DNA of 64,000 bases from Veillonella parvula DSM 2008 (GTDB taxonomy: Bacteria > Bacillota > Negativicutes > Veillonellales > Veillonellaceae), in the NCBI RefSeq assembly GCF_000024945.1, contig NC_013520.1, forward strand, positions 420,001 through 484,000, given 5' to 3'. The notes under the pieces are model-generated. The model searched no databases and was not told the origin of the DNA. It was given only the letters and a program-made list of their open reading frames with translations. Below are positions 33,919 to 43,265 of the stretch, in pieces. The position numbers were made by a program, and so were the translations under genes. The first letter of the stretch is position 1. The number at the start of each line of letters is the position of its first letter.

Positions 33919-35337
33919 ATGAACTACGATTCTGTTTTTGATAAATGGCACGAAGAGTGTGGTGTGTTCGGCATCTATGATAGGACCGTTGATGTAGCAC
34001 GCTATGTATATTGGGGACTATTTGCTCTCCAACATCGTGGTCAAGAAAGTGCGGGCATTGCTGTTACCGATGGTCATGATGTAGAACTGAAAAAAGGCAT
34101 GGGCTTGTTGACCGAGGCTATCAAAGAATTACCATCTTTGCCAAGCTATATGGGGACTGGTCATGTGCGGTACTCTACGACTGGGTCCAATAATCCGCGT
34201 AATATCCAGCCTTTGGTTATTCACTACCAAGGCGGTCAAATTGCGGTGGCTCACAATGGAAACTTAACGAATGCCTTATCTATTCGAAAACGTCTTGAAG
34301 CCGATGGTTCCATCTTTCAAACGACGATGGATTCTGAGGTTATCGTAAACTTGATAGCCCGTTCTAAAGCAGAAACACAAGCGGAACGGATTGCCGATGC
34401 GGCGCGTCAAATTGAAGGGGCGTTCTCTTTAGTCATTACTACGAACGACTCTTTAGTAGGTGTACGAGACCCTCAAGGATTTAGACCACTTTGTTTAGGT
34501 AAAACTGAAAATGGTTATGTGCTCTCTAGTGAAAGCTGTGCTTTTGATGCGATTAAGGCAGAGTTTATTCGTCATATAGATCCTGGTGAAATGGTTATCA
34601 TCGATGACTCTGGTGTGCGTAGTACTATCTATGCGGAACCAGAAATAATCGATAAAAAACTTTGCGTCTTTGAATACATCTATTTTGCACGTGGCGATAG
34701 TCATATCGATGGTCAATCCGTATATCAATCTCGGCTAAATATGGGCCGCGAACTATATAACGAAACTAAGTATGATGCGGACATCGTAATGTCCATTCCG
34801 GATTCCGGTACAACAGCTGCATTAGGTTATGCTCGTGCATCGGGTATCCCTTTTGCAGAAGGTTTAGTTAAGAACCGTTATAGCGGTCGTACCTTTATTA
34901 AACCAAATCAAGAGGAACGAGAATTAGCTGTTCGTATGAAGCTAAATGCATTGCCACATATTGTTGGAGGTAAGCGTATCGTCCTTATTGATGATTCTAT
35001 TGTGCGCGGTACTACGAGTGGTATCATTGTAAAAATGCTAAAAGAGGCTGGTGCTAAAGAGATTTATATGTGTATTAGTTCTCCAACTATTGAGTATTCC
35101 TGTCACTATGGCATTGATACATCGGTGCGTAAAGAACTTATAGCAGCTACTCATACAGTGGATGAAATTAGAGATTTTATCAAGGCTGATAAATTACATT
35201 ACTTGTCTCGTGAAGGCCTATGTCGTGCTGTATCTGATGTAAAGCCAGATGATTTATGTTTTGCATGTTTCAATGGTGATTATAGTGTAGCGGTTCCTGC
35301 GGACCAAGAGGAAGGGGTCAAATATGTGCTCGAATAA
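33919..35337 (+). CDS. purF: Amidophosphoribosyltransferase
   Basis: This 472-residue protein has an N-terminal Ntn glutaminase domain whose nucleophile Cys (in HEECGVFGIYD, C14) follows a short propeptide. A PRTase domain with VLIDDSIVRGTT carries the PRPP loop. C-terminal cysteines (LCRAVSD, CFACFNGDY) fit the 4Fe-4S, oxygen-sensitive type seen in Bacillus. It commits PRPP to purine synthesis. Its last 14 bases overlap purM. Confidence 0.96.
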   Translation: MNYDSVFDKWHEECGVFGIYDRTVDVARYVYWGLFALQHRGQESAGIAVTDGHDVELKKGMGLLTEAIKELPSLPSYMGTGHVRYSTTGSNNPRNIQPLVIHYQGGQIAVAHNGNLTNALSIRKRLEADGSIFQTTMDSEVIVNLIARSKAETQAERIADAARQIEGAFSLVITTNDSLVGVRDPQGFRPLCLGKTENGYVLSSESCAFDAIKAEFIRHIDPGEMVIIDDSGVRSTIYAEPEIIDKKLCVFEYIYFARGDSHIDGQSVYQSRLNMGRELYNETKYDADIVMSIPDSGTTAALGYARASGIPFAEGLVKNRYSGRTFIKPNQEERELAVRMKLNALPHIVGGKRIVLIDDSIVRGTTSGIIVKMLKEAGAKEIYMCISSPTIEYSCHYGIDTSVRKELIAATHTVDEIRDFIKADKLHYLSREGLCRAVSDVKPDDLCFACFNGDYSVAVPADQEEGVKYVLE

Positions 35338-36385
35338 AACTAGTTTAACCTATCGTGATGCAGGTGTTGATATCGATGCAGGTAATCGCGCCGTAGAACT
35401 GATGAAAGAATCTGTTAAACGCACGTATACACCGGGTGTTGTTGGTGATTTAGGTGGTTTTGGGGGACTCTATTCCTTAGCTGGTCATGCTATGTCTGAT
35501 CCTATGCTCGTATCTGGTACAGATGGGGTGGGCACCAAATTACGTCTCGCTATTATGATGGATAAACATGATACTATCGGTCAAGACTGTGTAGCTATGA
35601 GTGTTAATGATATCCTCGTACAAGGTGCTACACCTTTATTCTTCCTCGATTATATTGCGGTTGGCAAACTAGAGCCTGTAAAAGTGGCGGATATCGTACG
35701 TGGTGTAGCTGAGGCGTGCGAAGAATCAGGCTGCGCTTTACTAGGCGGTGAAACTGCTGAGATGGCAGGTTTCTACGATGATGAGGATTATGATGTAGCT
35801 GGTTTTGCCGTTGGTATCGTAGATCGTCCTAAATTGATTACTGGTGAAAGTATTAAAGCTGGTGATGTGATTTTGGGCTTGCCATCTTCTGGAGTACATT
35901 CCAACGGCTTCTCTTTAGTTCGTAAAATTGTATTCGATCATAAAGGTTTCTCCATTGATCAAAATATTCCTGAATTCGGCAAAACACTGGGAGAAGAATT
36001 ATTAACACCAACGCGCTTATACCCTAAGGCTGTTTTGCCTTTGATTAAAGAAAATCTAATTAAAGGTATGGTTCATATTACGGGAGGGGGCTTCTATGAA
36101 AATATTCCTCGCGTCTTACCGACGGGAGTAACGGCAGAGGTCGATTGTGACACATGGCCTCGCCTTCCTGTATTCGAAAAACTACAAGAATGGGGCAATG
36201 TAGATTGGTATGAAATGTACCGTACTTTTAACATGGGTATCGGCATGATTCTTATAGTGGATGCTGCGGATGTGGATCGAGTAAAGGCAAATCTTGAAAG
36301 TCGTAATGAAGCGGTATATGAAATTGGTCATATCGTTAGCGGTGAAGGTCCAGTTGTTGTAAAAGGGGCGGTATTTAATGACTAG
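35324..36385 (+). CDS. purM: Phosphoribosylformylglycinamidine cyclo-ligase (AIR synthetase)
   Basis: This 353-residue protein contains YRDAGVDIDAGNRAVELMK at the start, VSGTDGVGTKLRLA (ATP/substrate loop), GGETAEMAGFY and ITGGGFYENIPRVLP. It closes FGAM to AIR. It overlaps both purF and purN, so the three are translationally coupled. Confidence 0.96.
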   Translation: MCSNKTSLTYRDAGVDIDAGNRAVELMKESVKRTYTPGVVGDLGGFGGLYSLAGHAMSDPMLVSGTDGVGTKLRLAIMMDKHDTIGQDCVAMSVNDILVQGATPLFFLDYIAVGKLEPVKVADIVRGVAEACEESGCALLGGETAEMAGFYDDEDYDVAGFAVGIVDRPKLITGESIKAGDVILGLPSSGVHSNGFSLVRKIVFDHKGFSIDQNIPEFGKTLGEELLTPTRLYPKAVLPLIKENLIKGMVHITGGGFYENIPRVLPTGVTAEVDCDTWPRLPVFEKLQEWGNVDWYEMYRTFNMGIGMILIVDAADVDRVKANLESRNEAVYEIGHIVSGEGPVVVKGAVFND

Positions 36386-37001
36386 TTCCGTAGCTAAAAA
36401 GCGTCTAGCTCTATTCGCAAGTGGTAGAGGCTCCAATGGGGAAGCCCTTTATAAAGCCATGCAAGAAGGATATATTAATGGTGAGTTTGTAGTTATCATT
36501 ACAGATCACGGTGATGCAGGGATTGTTGAACGTTCTAAACCTTGGAATATTCCACTCATTGTCATCGAGCGTAGCGACTATGATTCTAAAGCTAGCTTTG
36601 AACAAGCCCAGTTAGATGCGTTAGAGCCCTATAAGGTAGATGGTATCGTTTTGGCTGGATATATGCGCATTGTAGGGGCTCCATTGATTGAGCACTATGA
36701 GCATAGAATTTTAAATATCCATCCTGCCTTGTTGCCATCCTTTCCGGGACTACATGGACATCAACAAGCTATTGATGCGGGCGTAAAGGTAACCGGTTGT
36801 ACGGTACACTTTGTTGATGCCGGAATGGATACGGGGCCTATCATTATGCAGAATACGGTTCCTTTATTACCGGAGGATACAGAGGATACCCTGAGTGATA
36901 GATTATTGCCTATTGAACATAAAACATATAAAGAGGCGTTGCGACTATTTTGTGAGGATAAGCTCACTATAAAAGGTCGTACGGTTTATTTTGAAGATTG
37001 A
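36378..37001 (+). CDS. purN: Phosphoribosylglycinamide formyltransferase
   Basis: This 207-residue protein starts KKRLALFASGRGSNGEAL. It holds the catalytic NIHPALLPSFPGLHG motif (Asn and His) and the HFVDAGMDTGPII segment with the catalytic Asp. It transfers formyl from 10-formyl-THF to GAR. It overlaps purM by 8 bases. Confidence 0.96.
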   Translation: MTSSVAKKRLALFASGRGSNGEALYKAMQEGYINGEFVVIITDHGDAGIVERSKPWNIPLIVIERSDYDSKASFEQAQLDALEPYKVDGIVLAGYMRIVGAPLIEHYEHRILNIHPALLPSFPGLHGHQQAIDAGVKVTGCTVHFVDAGMDTGPIIMQNTVPLLPEDTEDTLSDRLLPIEHKTYKEALRLFCEDKLTIKGRTVYFED

Positions 37002-37027
37002 TATGTGTAAGCAAATGGAGAGGTTAC

Positions 37028-38557
37028 ATGATTAAAAATGCACTGCTTAGTGTTTCTGATAAAACGGGTATTGTAGATTTTGCAAAAGGTTTAGTTGACT
37101 TAGGTGTAACCATTTATTCTACAGGTGGTACGCTTAAGGCGATTACCGATGCAGGCATTTCTGCAAAAGCTGTAGAGTCTTTGACAGGGTTTCCAGAAAT
37201 GATGGATGGCCGAGTGAAAACTTTACATCCTAAGGTGCATGGTGGTATTTTGGCTATCCGTGATAATGCGGAGCATAAACAAGCTATGGCAGAACATGGT
37301 ATCGAACCAATCGACCTTGTTGTGGTGAATCTTTACCCGTTCCGTGAAACCATTGCAAAACCTAATGTGTCTCTAGAAGAGGCCATTGAAAATATCGATA
37401 TTGGTGGTCCTACGATGGTTCGTTCTGCAGCAAAAAATCATGCGTACGTAGGCATCGTAGTAAATCCAAATCATTATGATGAAATCTTGAAGATGCTCAA
37501 AGACCAAGGAGAATTGACTAAGGAATATCGCTTTGGTCTTGCTAAAGAAGCCTTTGCTCATACGGCGGCTTACGATGTGGCCATCGCTAATTATATGAGT
37601 GGAATCTTGAATGAAGGTCCTACACCTCCTGAGTATTTGAGCGCTTATGAAAAGGTAACAAATCTTAGATATGGCGAAAATCCGCATCAACAAGCAGCGT
37701 TCTACAAAGAAATTGGTACAGCTCATGGCATGGGGGCTTTGAAACAACTACATGGCAAAGAGCTTTCCTATAACAATATTGTAGACATGGAAGCGGCATG
37801 GAATATGGTATGGGAGTTTACTAATCCAGCTGCATGTATAATTAAGCATACGAACCCATGTGGTGCCGCTACTGCATCTACATTACATGATGCCTATGTA
37901 AATGCGTACGAAGCTGATGCCGTATCTGCCTTTGGTGGCATCGTAGCCTTAAATCGTGAAGTAGATGTAAGTACAGCGGAGGAAATGAGCAAAATTTTCT
38001 TAGAAGTTATTATGGCGCCAGCTTTCACAAAAGAAGCATTAGAAATCCTTGAAGCAAAGAAAAATATTCGCCTCATCGAGCTATCTAAGCCGGAATCTGG
38101 CCAAGTGACAGTGAAAAAGGTGTCTGGTGGTTTATTAGTGCAAACAGAAGACGATCTCGTAGAAGACCGCGCCAATTATAAAGTTGTTACGAAGGTACAA
38201 CCGACAGAGGAACAATGGAAAGCCCTTGAATTTGCATGGAAACTCGTAAAACATGTAAAGTCCAATGCTATTTTGATTTCTAATGAAAAGCGTACCCTTG
38301 GAGTTGGGGCCGGTCAGATGAATCGCGTAGGCTCTGCAAAAATTGCCCTTGAACAAGCCGGGGAAGCCGCAAAAGGTGCTGTTTTGGCATCTGATGCATT
38401 CTTCCCCTTTGGGGATACCGTAGAAATAGCGGCAAAGCATGGCATTGCAGCTATTATTCAACCAGGTGGCTCTATTCGTGATGAAGAGTCCATCAAAGCG
38501 GCTGACGAAGTGGGCATTGCCATGGTATTTACAAGCATCCGTCACTTTAAACATTAA
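37028..38557 (+). CDS. purH: Bifunctional AICAR formyltransferase/IMP cyclohydrolase
   Basis: This 509-residue protein has an N-terminal cyclohydrolase domain (ALLSVSDKTGIVDFAKGL; YSTGGTLKAI; KTLHPKVHGGIL). A C-terminal AICAR transformylase domain carries CIIKHTNPCGAA (catalytic Lys-His) and DAFFPFGDTVE. It performs the last two steps to IMP. ATG 37028 has GGAGAGG five bases upstream; the 36998 alternative overlaps purN without a site. Confidence 0.96.
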   Translation: MIKNALLSVSDKTGIVDFAKGLVDLGVTIYSTGGTLKAITDAGISAKAVESLTGFPEMMDGRVKTLHPKVHGGILAIRDNAEHKQAMAEHGIEPIDLVVVNLYPFRETIAKPNVSLEEAIENIDIGGPTMVRSAAKNHAYVGIVVNPNHYDEILKMLKDQGELTKEYRFGLAKEAFAHTAAYDVAIANYMSGILNEGPTPPEYLSAYEKVTNLRYGENPHQQAAFYKEIGTAHGMGALKQLHGKELSYNNIVDMEAAWNMVWEFTNPAACIIKHTNPCGAATASTLHDAYVNAYEADAVSAFGGIVALNREVDVSTAEEMSKIFLEVIMAPAFTKEALEILEAKKNIRLIELSKPESGQVTVKKVSGGLLVQTEDDLVEDRANYKVVTKVQPTEEQWKALEFAWKLVKHVKSNAILISNEKRTLGVGAGQMNRVGSAKIALEQAGEAAKGAVLASDAFFPFGDTVEIAAKHGIAAIIQPGGSIRDEESIKAADEVGIAMVFTSIRHFKH

Positions 38558-38703
38558 TTGGTTAAGAACTATTAGCGGATTGTTAATCATTATCAGGGTA
38601 AAATATCTATTGTATGGTCAACAATTATTGATGTTTGGAGTAAGCCCGTTATGTGTTTATATTATTATGAATTTGATGGCGTTTAGGCGCCGATGGAGGA
38701 CTT

Positions 38704-39966
38704 ATGAAAGTATGTGTAATCGGTAGCGGCGGCCGTGAACATGCATTGGCGTGGCGATTGTCCATCAGCCCTAGCGTAACAAAGGTATATGCTATTCCTG
38801 GTAGCGCAGCCATGTCAGATTGTGCAGAGCTAGTTGGCATCGATTGGCAACAAAGTGATCATTTGATTAGCTTTTTGAAAGAAAATGAAGTTGATTTAGT
38901 TGTTGTTGGGCCTGAAGCTCCTTTGGTAGCAGGCTTAGCGGATGTACTCAATAAGGCGGGAATTCCAGTTTTTGGTCCATCCAAAGCCGCCGCCCAACTA
39001 GAGGGCTCAAAGGTGTTTGCCAAGGATCTCATGAAAAAATACAACATTCCAACTGCTGCGTATGGTGTATTTCATAAGATAGATGAAGCGAAAGCTTTTA
39101 TTGCTCAAACAGAAGCTCCTATTGTTGTTAAAGCTGACGGCTTGGCGGCAGGGAAGGGTGTTGTAGTAGCTATGACCGTTGACGAAGCGAATGCGGCTGT
39201 GGAAGATATGCTCAGCGGTAATCGATTCGGAGATGCAGGCAGCACCGTTGTTATTGAAGAGTTTATGGAAGGTGAAGAGGCTAGTTTATTAGCCTTTGTA
39301 GATGGCAAGACCGTTGTTCCCATGATTGCCTCTCAAGATCATAAACGCATCTTTGATGGGGATAAAGGGGCTAATACTGGTGGCATGGGGACTTATGCAC
39401 CGGCACCAGTTCTTACGGATGCATTGCGGGACGAAGCGATGAAAACCATCTTAGAACCTATGGTAGCAGCTATGGAAAAGGAAGGTATGCCGTATGTAGG
39501 CTGCCTCTACGCTGGGCTTATGATTACTGACGAAGGTCCTAAGGTGGTAGAATTCAATGCGCGCTTTGGTGATCCTGAAACACAAGTCGTATTGCCGCTA
39601 CTTGATAGTGATTTAGGTGAGATCATGATGGCCTGTGCTACGGGCACATTAACAGCTGATATGGTGAAATGGAAAGATTCCTCGGCGGCGTGCGTTATCC
39701 TTGCTTCTAAAGGCTATCCTGAAACTTCATCAAAGGGCGATGTCATCAGTGGGGATATTAAACAATATGATACAACCATCGTATTCCACTCTGGTACAAA
39801 GCTTGTTGGTGAAAACTATGTCACTAATGGCGGTCGTGTGCTCGGTGTTGTCGGTCTTGGCAAAGACCTTAGAACGGCACTTGATAGAGCCTATGGACGT
39901 ATAGAGCATATCGACTTTGAAGGCATGCAATATCGTACAGATATTGGGGCTAAGGCTTTTAAATAA
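38704..39966 (+). CDS. purD: Phosphoribosylamine-glycine ligase
   Basis: This 420-residue ATP-grasp enzyme begins KVCVIGSGGREHALAW. It has APIVVKADGLAAGKGVVVA and EFNARFGDPETQVVLP near the metal site. It makes GAR. It lies 146 bases after purH with GGAGG upstream and no visible terminator between, so it is probably still in the operon. A strong terminator follows. Confidence 0.96.
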   Translation: MKVCVIGSGGREHALAWRLSISPSVTKVYAIPGSAAMSDCAELVGIDWQQSDHLISFLKENEVDLVVVGPEAPLVAGLADVLNKAGIPVFGPSKAAAQLEGSKVFAKDLMKKYNIPTAAYGVFHKIDEAKAFIAQTEAPIVVKADGLAAGKGVVVAMTVDEANAAVEDMLSGNRFGDAGSTVVIEEFMEGEEASLLAFVDGKTVVPMIASQDHKRIFDGDKGANTGGMGTYAPAPVLTDALRDEAMKTILEPMVAAMEKEGMPYVGCLYAGLMITDEGPKVVEFNARFGDPETQVVLPLLDSDLGEIMMACATGTLTADMVKWKDSSAACVILASKGYPETSSKGDVISGDIKQYDTTIVFHSGTKLVGENYVTNGGRVLGVVGLGKDLRTALDRAYGRIEHIDFEGMQYRTDIGAKAFK

Positions 39967-39987
39967 AATAACAACATTTTGAATATA

Positions 39988-40037
39988 ATGAAAACCTCTA
40001 CATTCATGCACGACGCATGCGGTGTAGAGGTTTTATT
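39988..40037 (+). terminator. Terminator of the pur operon
   Basis: AAAACCTCTACA (39991-40002) pairs with TGTAGAGGTTTT (40023-40034), with an inner GCATG dyad and a T-rich tail. Confidence 0.92.
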
Positions 40038-40060
40038 TTCTACCTTTTAACTGTTACCTA

Positions 40061-40069
40061 TGATATAAT
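40061..40069 (+). promoter_or_regulatory. Extended -10 promoter of the men leader
   Basis: TGATATAAT fits an extended -10 (TG-n-TATAAT). The -35 region is weak. Transcription would begin near 40076, just after the pur terminator. Confidence 0.6.
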
Positions 40070-40075
40070 AAATTA

Positions 40076-40190
40076 GAGATAAAGAGGGCCCATCGACGTG
40101 TGATGGCGTTAGGCTCATCTCAAAAATTTGGAAACTTATTGATGACGCCTGACGTGTAGAAGCAAATCTTCTACACGTTAGGTGTTTTTA
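40076..40190 (+). promoter_or_regulatory. Leader RNA of the menaquinone operon with competing helices (riboswitch/attenuator candidate)
   Basis: The leader can fold two ways. Segment 40106-40114 (GCGTTAGGC) pairs with 40147-40155, and CATC 40116-40119 pairs with GATG 40141-40144: an antiterminator of 13 pairs closing a 21-base A-rich loop. The same 40147-40155 segment is part of the 5' arm of the terminator at 40145-40185, whose 3' arm contains GTTAGG, a copy of the upstream sequence. A small hairpin CCATC/GATGG precedes (40090-40106). I recognise no known riboswitch class. The ligand or protein is unknown. Confidence 0.55.
40145..40189 (+). terminator. Intrinsic terminator in the men leader
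   Basis: An 18-bp stem (40145-40162 with 40168-40185, allowing two G-T pairs) with loop CAAAT is followed by TTTTT. It ends 39 bases before menF. Confidence 0.9.
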
Positions 40191-40228
40191 CTATAGTCTA
40201 TTTTATTTCTTAATAGCGATATATAACT

Positions 40229-41371
40229 ATGATATATAATAAAGAACCGTTAGAACTGAATAGTCCGATAGCCTTTTGGTTGAATTTTCCAAACGAAGAA
40301 CGCGTATTTTGGGTGGATCGTCAAAGTGACCGCATCGTTGTAGGCGCTAAACGTCTGGCGACGGTTAAAGATGATGAGGACCGCCATAATTACGCGTACG
40401 TGTTTTATGGGGATACTTTTTTTGAGAACTCCAAGGACGCCAAATGGGCTGGCATAGGCCATGAAATGATTGCTTTCACCCATTACTACATCGTAGAAAA
40501 TGGGGAGTCTTTCTACTTGCATGCTGGTGAAAGCGTCCCTATTACAGATTTCGAGGTGCCTCGAGTTCGCCATAACTACAAGGAAACCAGTGATGATAAG
40601 GCGGCTTGGGATAGTTTGATGAACGCTATCGCTGATGGTATTAGTAGTGGTGAAATGACGAAGGTCGTTTCTTCTCGAGAGGTACAGTTTACTAGTGAAA
40701 CACCATACAATGTAGCAAGTGTTTTGGCAAATTTAGTAGATAATAATCCAAATTGCTTTATCTTTGGTTACGAAAAGGATGGACGCACCTTTGTGGGTGC
40801 ATCGCCAGAGATTCTAGTTCGCCATCGAGGTAGTGAAATTCTCAGCTATGCTTTGGCGGGGACAGCACCTAAACATGGACCAAATGCGTGGACTAAGGAA
40901 CAACTGTTAACAGATAAGAAAAATCTCTTTGAACATAATATTGTCCGTGACCGTATTGTGGATATCATGAAATCTATTACTCCGGAGGTTATAATAGGTG
41001 AAACGGGTATCATGGAGCTGGCGCATCTCTATCATTTGCGCACCATTATTACTGCAAAGGATAGCACAAAATCCCTCGTGGAATGGGCAAAGTTGCTCCA
41101 TCCTACACCGGCTCTCGGTGGTGAACCGCGAGAAAAGGCGTTGGCATTGCTACAAAAGTACGAAGCTCATGAGCGCGGCATGTATGCAGCACCTTTTGGC
41201 TTTATGAAAGATATGGGGGACGGCATCGTCATCGTTGCTATTCGATCTGCCCTCATTATGGATAATGTTCTTTATGCCTATGCAGGATGTGGCGTCGTAG
41301 CCGATTCTGATGCGGATGAAGAGTACGCAGAAACTAATAATAAAATGCGCACCATTTTGGATGCGTTATAA
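40229..41371 (+). CDS. menF: Isochorismate synthase
   Basis: This 380-residue chorismate-binding enzyme has TKVVSSREVQF (about 147-157), FIFGYEKDGRTFVGASPEIL, LAGTAPKH, and the Mg/acid motifs ELAHLYHLRTII and HPTPALGGEPREKAL. The Lys near the first motif marks the isochorismate rather than the anthranilate type. It is the entry step of menaquinone synthesis. The ATG has no visible ribosome binding site and sits inside a near copy of the upstream -10 sequence, so leaderless initiation from a second promoter, or a different start, is possible. Confidence 0.92.
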   Translation: MIYNKEPLELNSPIAFWLNFPNEERVFWVDRQSDRIVVGAKRLATVKDDEDRHNYAYVFYGDTFFENSKDAKWAGIGHEMIAFTHYYIVENGESFYLHAGESVPITDFEVPRVRHNYKETSDDKAAWDSLMNAIADGISSGEMTKVVSSREVQFTSETPYNVASVLANLVDNNPNCFIFGYEKDGRTFVGASPEILVRHRGSEILSYALAGTAPKHGPNAWTKEQLLTDKKNLFEHNIVRDRIVDIMKSITPEVIIGETGIMELAHLYHLRTIITAKDSTKSLVEWAKLLHPTPALGGEPREKALALLQKYEAHERGMYAAPFGFMKDMGDGIVIVAIRSALIMDNVLYAYAGCGVVADSDADEEYAETNNKMRTILDAL

Positions 41372-41411
41372 TAAATTTCCAAACCCTTAGGAGTTGTTGA
41401 AAGGGAATATA

Positions 41412-43265
41412 ATGAACGAATATATTGCTGCCTTGGTAGATGAGTTTTACCAACTCGGCGTCCGGCATGCTGTGTTTAGCCCTGGTTCTCGTTCTACGAC
41501 GATGGCTATGCTTTTCACGGAGTATGAAGGCTTTGAAACATATATGAATATAGATGAGCGCTCTGCTAGCTTTATGGCACTTGGCATTGCAAAGGCTTAT
41601 AAAGAACCAACTGTGTTAGTTTGTACATCTGGTTCGGCAGTGGCTCATTATTTGCCCGCTATTTTAGAGGCTCAATATAGTGGGGTACCTCTTATCGTAT
41701 TGTCTGCTGATCGACCTCATACCTTGTTGCATGTAGGGGCTCCACAGACAGTAGATCAACAAAAGATTTTTGGTACAGCCGTAAACTATTACGAAGAATT
41801 AGCGGTGCCGCAAGAGGACCATTACTACACATATCCACGCCAAGTAGCTCGCAAGGCGTATATGAAAGCTATGGACATCAAAAAGGGGCCAGTGCATATC
41901 AATGTACCCCTCTTTGAGCCATTAGTGCCTGAACTAGATCGTAAGCACTTTGAAGCGGGACGTAGCCCTTACAAAGTATTTAAACCTAATTACGGTGATG
42001 TATTTAGCTATCAGAAGAGAAGTAATAACACAAGTAATCCAAGTAACGTAAGTAAAGCAAGTAACGTAAGCTATACTAAAAATACTACTGATAATAACAC
42101 TAATAACTCTAATCGATTGCTTGCGCAATATAAGAAAGTTCTTATTTTAGCTGGTCCACAAATCGATGTAAACGAAGTTGAATCTATTCACTCCTTTGCG
42201 GAGAACTTACAAGCTCCTATCTTGGCGGATCCATTGTCCAATGTAAGACGCTGGCATAAGACTGATGCTATTGATGATAATCATGAATTTAATATCAATC
42301 GTAGCAACGATACAGATATGACTCAGAAAAAACAATTCTCTGATGTTGTGATTTCAACGTATGATGCATTTTTAGCGGATAAAGAGTTATGGCCTGTACT
42401 AAAGCCGGATTGCGTGATTCAGTTTGGCCAAATGGTTGTGTCTAAACGCGTGCAACAGATGGTGGCAAGTTGGGATAATGTGGAGTATATTGAGGTAAAT
42501 CCCACAATGGACTCTATGAATCCAACGGGGAAAACCACCATGCATATGCAAGCAAGCATAGATATGTTTACGCATTTGTTCGCTGTAAAGAACGAATCTA
42601 ATGCATATCTTAATAGATGGCAACGTTTAGAAGTAGCTGGTAAAGCTCAACTAAGTACAGCCATAGAAGAACCAAGTTCTTTTGAAGGTCGCACGATACG
42701 CGAGTTGCAACAGCATATTCCTGATAATAGCCAAGTGCTAGTGGCAAATAGTATGACCATTCGCGACTTTGATTACTTCTGGTTCTCTGGTGAGTCCGAT
42801 GCCGTTCTTTACGGTAATCGTGGTGTTAATGGTATCGATGGCACCGTTTCAACTGCACTAGGTCTTGCCACAAATGGTAAGTCTACATATCTTGTAACGG
42901 GAGATTTGTCTTTGTTCCATGATCTAAACGGCTTAGCGGTCGCTAAAACGCAAAATCTAAATTTGACGATTATTTTGCATAATAACGATGGAGGCGGTAT
43001 TTTTGAATATTTACCGCAAAAGGGAACAAAGCATTTTGATTATTTGTTCTCTACGTCACAAGGCTTAGATTATAGTGGAGCAGCTAAATTATATGGCTGT
43101 GGTTATACTAAGATTATTAATCCTGATGAATTGAGTCGTGTATTAGCTAAAGTTAGCACGGAATCTGGTGTTCATATCATTGAAATACCTACAGACCGGG
43201 AATATAGTCGACAGTTACATAAGAAATATACAAAAGTTTCAGTTGATATGGAGGCATTACTATGA
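41412..43265 (+). CDS. menD: SEPHCHC synthase (MenD)
   Basis: This 617-residue ThDP enzyme has N-terminal GVRHAVFSPGSRSTTMAM with the MenD SPGSRS motif, NIDERSASFMALG with the activating Glu, and HVGAPQTVDQQ. The C-terminal ThDP site includes NRGVNGIDGTVSTALG and NNDGGGIFEYLP. It condenses 2-oxoglutarate with isochorismate. Residues about 202-235 are an Asn/Ser/Thr-rich low-complexity linker between the first and middle domains, not usual in MenD. The start at 41412 follows AAAGGGA. Confidence 0.94.
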   Translation: MNEYIAALVDEFYQLGVRHAVFSPGSRSTTMAMLFTEYEGFETYMNIDERSASFMALGIAKAYKEPTVLVCTSGSAVAHYLPAILEAQYSGVPLIVLSADRPHTLLHVGAPQTVDQQKIFGTAVNYYEELAVPQEDHYYTYPRQVARKAYMKAMDIKKGPVHINVPLFEPLVPELDRKHFEAGRSPYKVFKPNYGDVFSYQKRSNNTSNPSNVSKASNVSYTKNTTDNNTNNSNRLLAQYKKVLILAGPQIDVNEVESIHSFAENLQAPILADPLSNVRRWHKTDAIDDNHEFNINRSNDTDMTQKKQFSDVVISTYDAFLADKELWPVLKPDCVIQFGQMVVSKRVQQMVASWDNVEYIEVNPTMDSMNPTGKTTMHMQASIDMFTHLFAVKNESNAYLNRWQRLEVAGKAQLSTAIEEPSSFEGRTIRELQQHIPDNSQVLVANSMTIRDFDYFWFSGESDAVLYGNRGVNGIDGTVSTALGLATNGKSTYLVTGDLSLFHDLNGLAVAKTQNLNLTIILHNNDGGGIFEYLPQKGTKHFDYLFSTSQGLDYSGAAKLYGCGYTKIINPDELSRVLAKVSTESGVHIIEIPTDREYSRQLHKKYTKVSVDMEALL

